A stretch of DNA of 64,000 nt from an uncultured Prevotellaceae bacterium (GTDB taxonomy: Bacteria; Bacteroidota; Bacteroidia; Bacteroidales; Bacteroidaceae), in NCBI GenBank assembly GCA_946410305.1, contig CAMJZV010000010.1, forward strand, positions 1 through 64,000. Direction: 5' to 3'. Under the pieces are notes generated by a model. That model saw nothing but the letters and a program-made list of their open reading frames with translations. It was not told the origin of the DNA and made no database searches. The position numbers and the translations under genes are program-made. Within the stretch, counting starts at the first letter, position 1; each line of letters begins with the position of its first letter. Positions 58,146 through 64,000 of the stretch are shown here, piece after piece.

Positions 58146-58616
58146 TTAGGTCAAAGAATTATCTGTTGACATATCGTCGCCCATCAGTTCCTCTAGGGCT
58201 TTGCCAAAATCCTCTGGGTTCATCTGCTCTTGCTCGGCTTTGACGCTACTCCATATCTCTATGGTATCGCCCATACCCACGAATTTGACATCCTGCTCAA
58301 TGTCAGCCATACGCAGATAACGCTTGGGGAGCAGAAAACGGCCATTGCCGTCGAGCGTCAGCACTTCCACCTCACTTACGAACTGACGGAACACCTGCTG
58401 GTGCTGCTTGTTCCAACGGTTCAGACGTTGGCGCAAGGCATCCATCTGTTCATTCCACACACTTTCAGGATAGAGTACCAAGCAAGGCTGAAAAACATCC
58501 TTGCGTAACACCAGACGTTCCTCACCTCCTGCTTGCAGCATCTTACGGAATACTGCAGGTAGGAAAGCACGTCCTTTGGCGTCCATTTTTGCCTCTATGT
58601 TACCTAAAAATCGCAT
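58146..58616 (-). CDS. mraZ: Transcriptional regulator MraZ
   Basis: FLGNIEAKMDAKGRAFLPAVFRKML; first gene of dcw cluster. Confidence 0.95.
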   Translation of the reverse strand: MRFLGNIEAKMDAKGRAFLPAVFRKMLQAGGEERLVLRKDVFQPCLVLYPESVWNEQMDALRQRLNRWNKQHQQVFRQFVSEVEVLTLDGNGRFLLPKRYLRMADIEQDVKFVGMGDTIEIWSSVKAEQEQMNPEDFGKALEELMGDDMSTDNSLT

Positions 58617-58639
58617 GCGTACTTATATAAAAACTAGTT

Positions 58640-58660
58640 TCGGATGCAAAGGTATACAAT
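58640..58660 (-). promoter_or_regulatory. Candidate dcw cluster promoter
   Basis: Minus: ttgtatacctttgcatcc, TAnnTTTG -7 box upstream of mraZ. Confidence 0.5.
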
Positions 58661-58804
58661 TTACTCCACATTCCCCCACTTTTCCCCACATTTTTTACGT
58701 GAAAAGATGCAAAAGATTGCTTATTTGCGCAAATTTTCTTTAAAAGTGCAGTTTTTAGAACATTTTTCCGTATATTTGCATGCCGTTTGTACTAGTAGAG
58801 AGAA

Positions 58805-59629
58805 ATGGGACAGATTACAGAGAAGACTATCGACATCGACGGTATCCTGAAAAACAAGATGGGGAACAAAGCAAAATGGCTTCCCCGTCCCTTGGTGACA
58901 TGGCTAAAACATATCGCCCACCAGGATCAGGTCAACGCCTTTCTCTGGGAATCACGCGACAAGGTGGGAACACCCTGGCTGGAGGCTTGCGTTGAATACC
59001 TGCAGATGACCCTGGAAATCGAAGGTAAGGAGAACTTGCCAGATCCCAACGACGGGCGCCTATACACATTTGTCTCTAACCATCCGCTGGGTGGTGAAGA
59101 CGGTGTAGCACTGGGCGCACTCATCGGACGCCACTACGACTCGCGTTTCCGCTATCTGGTCAACGACCTGCTAATGTATTTGCCTGGCTTGGCACCGCTA
59201 TGCATTCCCATCAATAAGACAGGCAAGGCAAGTCGCAACTTCCCCGCCATGGTGGAGGCAGGTTTCCAAAGTGACAATCACATGCTCATGTTTCCAGCAG
59301 GACTCTGCTCCAGACGTCATCATGGTATCATTCGTGACATCGAATGGAAGAAGACCTTCATCACAAAGAGTGTAGAATATCAACGCGACGTAGTTCCCAT
59401 CCACTTCGGCGGTCAGAACTCCAGCTTTTTCTACCGACTGGCCAACTTCTCCGACCGCTTTCTGCCCTTCAACCTGGCTATGCTTTTCTTAGTCGATGAA
59501 ATGTACAAGAATGTTGGGAAGACCTTCCGCGTCGCCATAGGCAAACCTATTCCCTGGCAGACCTTCGACAAGAGTAAAAGTCCGATGGAATGGGCAAAAT
59601 ATGTACAAGACATTGTCTATAACCTATAA
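58805..59629 (+). CDS. PlsC-type acyltransferase, GlsA-like
   Basis: YTFVSNHPLGGEDGVALGALIG (NHPxxxxD), adjacent to GNAT gene. Confidence 0.8.
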   Translation: MGQITEKTIDIDGILKNKMGNKAKWLPRPLVTWLKHIAHQDQVNAFLWESRDKVGTPWLEACVEYLQMTLEIEGKENLPDPNDGRLYTFVSNHPLGGEDGVALGALIGRHYDSRFRYLVNDLLMYLPGLAPLCIPINKTGKASRNFPAMVEAGFQSDNHMLMFPAGLCSRRHHGIIRDIEWKKTFITKSVEYQRDVVPIHFGGQNSSFFYRLANFSDRFLPFNLAMLFLVDEMYKNVGKTFRVAIGKPIPWQTFDKSKSPMEWAKYVQDIVYNL

Positions 59630-59652
59630 AAACAATATACCCCGATACCCAC

Positions 59653-60651
59653 ATGGAACAACCAATCATCCAACCCATCGCCAAAGAACTGCTAAAGAGT
59701 GAGCTCACTCCTGACAAGCAGTTGCGCATGACAAACAAGAGCAACAACGAGATCTACATCATTACGGCCCACAATGCGCCCAATGTGATGCAGGAGATTG
59801 GTCGATTGCGCGAAATAGCCTTCCGTGAAGCTGGTGGCGGTACAGGCAAGGAGGTTGACATTGATGAGTTTGACATCTGTGAAAACTGCTATAAACAGCT
59901 TATCGTATGGAATCCGGAGGAAGAGGAGATTATTGGGGGATATCGTTATTTACTGGGTACTGACTGGGAATACGACGACAAAGGTCAACCCAAATTGGCT
60001 ACCAGTCACATGTTCCATTTCTCGGAGAAATTCCTAAAAGAGTATGCACCATTTACCGTTGAATTGGGGCGTTCTTTCGTTTCTTTACCTTATCAATCAT
60101 CGCGTATGGGCGCCAAAAGCCTCTTTGCTTTGGACAACCTGTGGGACGGACTTGGGGCACTGACAGTGATTCGTCCTAATGTCAAATACTACTTTGGCAA
60201 GATGACCATGTATCCTAGCTACATTCGCAAAGGTCGCGACATGATTCTCTACTTCTTGAAGAAGCATTTCGATGACAAGGAGAATCTCATTATCCCGATG
60301 AAACCGCTGGAATTAGAGACAGATCCAACAGAATTGGCAACCCTTTTCTCTGGCAAGGACTTCAAGGAGGATTATAAGATACTGAATGGCGAAATCCGTA
60401 AGTTAGGCTATAACATTCCTCCACTGGTTAATGCCTATATGGGTCTGTCACCCACGATGAAGCTCTTCGGCACCGCCATCAATTATGGCTTTGGCGACGT
60501 GGAAGAAACGGGCATACTCATTGCTGTCGATGAAATTCTCGAGGACAAGCGTAAGCGCCATATTGATTCATTTATCCAGGAGCATCGCGACGAACTGGAG
60601 ATAACCTCTGGTGCCAACAATATTATCTATAAGGAAAAGGAATTGAAGTAG
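59653..60651 (+). CDS. GNAT-family N-acyltransferase, GlsB/OlsB-like
   Basis: IREIAFREAGGGTGKEVDIDEFD...IIGGYRYLLG; ELGRSFVSLPYQ. Confidence 0.82.
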   Translation: MEQPIIQPIAKELLKSELTPDKQLRMTNKSNNEIYIITAHNAPNVMQEIGRLREIAFREAGGGTGKEVDIDEFDICENCYKQLIVWNPEEEEIIGGYRYLLGTDWEYDDKGQPKLATSHMFHFSEKFLKEYAPFTVELGRSFVSLPYQSSRMGAKSLFALDNLWDGLGALTVIRPNVKYYFGKMTMYPSYIRKGRDMILYFLKKHFDDKENLIIPMKPLELETDPTELATLFSGKDFKEDYKILNGEIRKLGYNIPPLVNAYMGLSPTMKLFGTAINYGFGDVEETGILIAVDEILEDKRKRHIDSFIQEHRDELEITSGANNIIYKEKELK

Positions 60652-60652
60652 G

Positions 60653-61516
60653 ATGAAATACTACTACAAGGTTGCCGAGCACACTTTCTACGTAGAATTG
60701 CCAGATAATTGCCCTATTCTCGATGAAATGGGGCAATATACACCTTTCGCTACTGACGAGAGAGACCACGTAATCTTTTCTTTACACGTCGTTGACAAGG
60801 AAAATTTCCCACAAACGGATGACGTTACCACAGAGATGAATCAAGACGATGACGGCTCGCAGATTTTGGCTGGTCACCTTCACGGGCACCCCTATTTCGA
60901 GTTCCAGCTTTGGGGACGCTGTGCTGCCCGCATGATTACTGACGACCAGTATCAGCATGCCGACGTGCTGTTGGTTGACGAACCCCTTTTCGGCATCAAC
61001 AATGCGCTGATGGTGATGTATGCCCTATCTACTGCCAATCTACAGACCGCACTATTTCACTCTTCCGTGGTTAGTTGTGCCGGATTTGGCTATATGTTTC
61101 TGGGCAAGAGCGGCACAGGCAAGAGCACCCATTCCAGCTTATGGCTCAAACATATCAATGGTACAGAACTCGTTAACGACGACAACCCCGTAGTACGTCG
61201 AATGCCCGATGGATTCTATGTTTTTGGTTCTCCATGGAGTGGTAAGACACCCTGCTATCGCAATATCTGCTATCCGTTGGGCGGAGTTGTCCAGCTGAGT
61301 CAGGCACCTTATAATAAGATACAACGACTGAGACCACTTACTGCCTATGCAGCGCTGGTACCCTCCATTTCTGGCAAGCGCTGGGACAAACAGGTTGCCG
61401 AGGGGCTACACCAGACAGAAGACATGATGGCTGGCGAGGTAGACGTCTGGCATCTGGAATGCTTGCCCGACGAGGCTGCGGCACGTATCTGTTCTGAAAC
61501 GATAAGAAAAGCATGA
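60653..61516 (+). CDS. HPr kinase/phosphorylase C-terminal-like protein
   Basis: GYMFLGKSGTGKSTHSSLWLKHINGTELVNDDNPVVRRMPDGFYVFGSPWSGKTPCYRN. Confidence 0.82.
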   Translation: MKYYYKVAEHTFYVELPDNCPILDEMGQYTPFATDERDHVIFSLHVVDKENFPQTDDVTTEMNQDDDGSQILAGHLHGHPYFEFQLWGRCAARMITDDQYQHADVLLVDEPLFGINNALMVMYALSTANLQTALFHSSVVSCAGFGYMFLGKSGTGKSTHSSLWLKHINGTELVNDDNPVVRRMPDGFYVFGSPWSGKTPCYRNICYPLGGVVQLSQAPYNKIQRLRPLTAYAALVPSISGKRWDKQVAEGLHQTEDMMAGEVDVWHLECLPDEAAARICSETIRKA

Positions 61517-61968
61517 CCACGACCCCATCTGACAACGAGATTATCCAAAGCGCCATCAAGCTGGTTCAGGAGGGATTACGTGTTACATTCCCCGTGAAAG
61601 GCTATAGCATGCTACCTTTCATCATCGGTAGCAAGGAGAGTGTCGACCTCGTCAAACCCGAAAACCTGCAGGTTGGACATGTCGTACTGGCATGGGTAGA
61701 AGGGTGTCGCTATGTGGTACACCGCATCATTGAGATCAAGGGTGAGCAAGTGGTACTCATGGGCGACGGAAATATTGCTGGTGTTGAACACTGTCAGCTC
61801 AACGACGTAGCAGCATTAGCCATCAACGTAGTAACACCCACAGGGAAGCACCATCCACTCTATTCTCCCTGGCGTGTCAGAGCAAGCCGCCTATGGTGGC
61901 GTCTGCTGCCCATCCGCCGATGGATTCTTGCTATTTATCGCAGAACATGGCTAAAAATCATGTCGTAA
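61513..61968 (+). CDS. S24/S26 family signal-peptidase-like protein
   Basis: VKGYSMLPFI...DLVKPENLQVGHVVLAWVEGCRYVVHRI...MGDGN. Confidence 0.8.
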   Translation: MTTTPSDNEIIQSAIKLVQEGLRVTFPVKGYSMLPFIIGSKESVDLVKPENLQVGHVVLAWVEGCRYVVHRIIEIKGEQVVLMGDGNIAGVEHCQLNDVAALAINVVTPTGKHHPLYSPWRVRASRLWWRLLPIRRWILAIYRRTWLKIMS

Positions 61969-62008
61969 TCTCGAAATATCGCAACATCGAAATATCAAAA
62001 AAAAGAAT

Positions 62009-62281
62009 ATGAAACAGAAAGAAGGATTTGTACTGCGCACTGTTTGTGGCGAACACGTCATCGTAGGTGAAGGCCTAGGTACCATCGACTTCGGCAAGCT
62101 CATCAGTCTCAACGAGACAGCAGCATGGCTGTGGGGTAAAGCCGGTGAAATGGGGAATTTTGACATCGACTCCCTCACTGCAGCACTCTGTGAGGAGTAT
62201 GAGGTCGATGTTCAGCAGGCTCATGCTGACGTAGAGAAGATGGTTGCTCAGTGGCAGGAAATTGGCATCATAGAAAGTTGA
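62009..62281 (+). CDS. PqqD family (RRE-like) protein
   Basis: ISLNETAAWLWGKAGEMGNFDIDSLTAALCEEYEVDVQQAHADVEKMVAQWQEIGII. Confidence 0.82.
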   Translation: MKQKEGFVLRTVCGEHVIVGEGLGTIDFGKLISLNETAAWLWGKAGEMGNFDIDSLTAALCEEYEVDVQQAHADVEKMVAQWQEIGIIES

Positions 62282-62288
62282 CAGTTAA

Positions 62289-63920
62289 TTGAAATACATA
62301 TTCTGGATATTGCGCAACATGGTGGGTATCAGGTGGAACACCCTGATTCGCATCGTGGTAGGTATCACACAGGTGATGCTTGGATTGGTGATGATCTGGT
62401 TCAGCAAGCAGTTTATCGACGTCACCATCCGTACTGGCACTGACGAGGATGTCATCACCATGGTAGCACTACTCGTTGCACTAGTTATAACAGGCATTCT
62501 GCTGCGCCAGCTATACTACTACATGGCCACCAAAGCCCATACATACCAGTCGAACAGCATCCGCCTGCACGTATTCAGCAGTCTGTTCCGTCGCCAGATG
62601 TATGAAGACCAGCTGCATTCCGGTGATGTCACCTCACGTCTCTCGAAAGATATCAGCACCGTTGCCGATGTCACCACTTCCCTGCTTCCGCAGTTTGTCG
62701 TAACTGGTGTCCAGCTCACAGGAGCCTTCCTTCTGATGTATTCCATGGACAGCCGACTGGCATTGGCGCTACTCGTTATTACGCCGTTCATTGTGGCTTT
62801 TGGCAAACTCTTTGCCCACCGCCTTCGCAATATGACGCTCGACATCCGCCAACAGGAAAGCGTCATCCAGATGCAAGTGCAGGAAGGTATGGAACATAAT
62901 GCCGTGTTGCGCTCACTGGGTAGCGAGCAGTGGGTCACCGACCGCCTCAGCGATATGCAAGACCAACTGATGGGCCGTGTACTTCGACGCACCCGTTTTA
63001 CCGTTGTCACCCGTCTGCTCTTAGCCTTTACCTTTAGTATGGGCTACCTCATGGCCTTTGTCTGGGGTGGTCTGCAGTTACGCGCAGGTACCATTACCTT
63101 TGGTGTCATGACATCGTTCCTCCAGTTGGTAGGACAGATTCAGCACCCCATCCTCAGCATGCTCAACATGATGCCACAGTTCTTCTATGCCACAGCAAGC
63201 ATCGATCGTTTGGAAGAACTTACAGCCTGTGCTGAACCTGTAACGGCCGACGACCAACAACAAATCAACGGTTCCATCGGGATTGCTGCTCACGATGTCA
63301 GCTTCACCTATGCCTCTGGCGACCGCGAGGTGCTAAGTCATTTCTCTCACGACTTCCGTTCTGGTAGCAAGACCGCCATCATGGGAGCAACAGGCATCGG
63401 CAAGACCACCTTATTCCGCCTGATGCTCGCTTTCATCAAACCCAATACCGGTGAAATCGTCGTTTTTGATACCAACGGGCAGCAACAAGCCGTTGACGAG
63501 CACACCCGCAAGCATTTTGTTTTCGTTCCCCAAGGGAACACACTGATGAGTGGATCCGTGCGCTACAACCTACAGCTGGCACGTCCCGAAGCTACCGATG
63601 ACGAACTCCGCGAAGTACTCCATGTCGCCATGGCCGACTTTGTCTATGACCTGCCCAACGGCATCGACACCTTGCTGGGTGAGCGAGGCATCGGACTCAG
63701 CGAAGGCCAGGCCCAGCGCATTGCTATTGCCCGTGGTCTCCTACGTCCAGGAAACATTCTGTTGCTCGATGAAATCAGTTCGTCACTTGACGAACACACC
63801 GAGCACGAGCTATTCTGTCGCCTCTTCGAGTACTGTCACGACAAGACGATGATATTCATCACCCACCGTCCTGCCGTCAGTCAGCTCTGCGATGATGTCA
63901 TACGCTTGGAAGAGGCGTAG
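62289..63920 (+). CDS. ABC exporter, fused permease/ATPase (TTG start)
   Basis: Six-TM domain; GATGIGKTT; LSEGQAQRIAIARGLL; LLDEISSSLD. Confidence 0.92.
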   Translation: MKYIFWILRNMVGIRWNTLIRIVVGITQVMLGLVMIWFSKQFIDVTIRTGTDEDVITMVALLVALVITGILLRQLYYYMATKAHTYQSNSIRLHVFSSLFRRQMYEDQLHSGDVTSRLSKDISTVADVTTSLLPQFVVTGVQLTGAFLLMYSMDSRLALALLVITPFIVAFGKLFAHRLRNMTLDIRQQESVIQMQVQEGMEHNAVLRSLGSEQWVTDRLSDMQDQLMGRVLRRTRFTVVTRLLLAFTFSMGYLMAFVWGGLQLRAGTITFGVMTSFLQLVGQIQHPILSMLNMMPQFFYATASIDRLEELTACAEPVTADDQQQINGSIGIAAHDVSFTYASGDREVLSHFSHDFRSGSKTAIMGATGIGKTTLFRLMLAFIKPNTGEIVVFDTNGQQQAVDEHTRKHFVFVPQGNTLMSGSVRYNLQLARPEATDDELREVLHVAMADFVYDLPNGIDTLLGERGIGLSEGQAQRIAIARGLLRPGNILLLDEISSSLDEHTEHELFCRLFEYCHDKTMIFITHRPAVSQLCDDVIRLEEA

Positions 63921-64000
63921 ACCCGAGCCCTCTAAACTACAACATTTTTATTCGTTTAATTCGTGTTCGAGAAAACCAGTTCGAAGACGGGAATAAAGGT

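Noticed and set aside
1-64000. tRNA or rRNA genes
   Set aside because: No convincing tRNA cloverleaf or rRNA sequence recognised on either strand by eye.

Overview
Bacteroidales chromosome segment, Prevotella-like by gene content, protein signatures and TAnnTTTG-type promoters. Most of it is core genome on the minus strand: infB(partial)-nusA-rimP; rnc-fabF-acpP; pdxB-rseP-dxr-rimM-murA-DUF4290; tsaB; and a complete dcw cluster (mraZ-rsmH-ftsL-ftsI-murE-mraY-murD-ftsW-murG-murC-ftsQ-ftsA-ftsZ). On the plus strand are a TPR/SpoIIE phosphatase, gpmI, a GlsA/GlsB-like glycine-lipid pair, and a RiPP-like set (HPr-kinase-like, S24/S26 peptidase, PqqD/RRE, ABC exporter). The accessory parts are about 13.4-18.2 kb and 33.2-39.6 kb. 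The strongest unusual signal is a 1.6 kb element (16512-18134) holding one VapE-type primase/helicase gene between perfect 25-bp terminal inverted repeats, with inward-facing 12-bp iterons at both ends and no transposase. A second, ORF-less element (33285-33867) has the same layout: its own TIRs, 11-bp iterons, and a 23-nt motif 21/23 identical to one in the VapE element. Other observations: heptanucleotide tandem repeats in spacers and inside genes (the same ANSQ[Q/E]PTANS peptide in two unrelated proteins); a heptamer tract in a lipoprotein signal peptide; a RAYT gene with upstream 23-bp repeats and internal palindromes; a toxin-antitoxin pair between 23-bp direct repeats; a broken MazF-like toxin; and a dispersed structured repeat fused to a tonB fragment. 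All calls come from reading the sequence; no searches were run.
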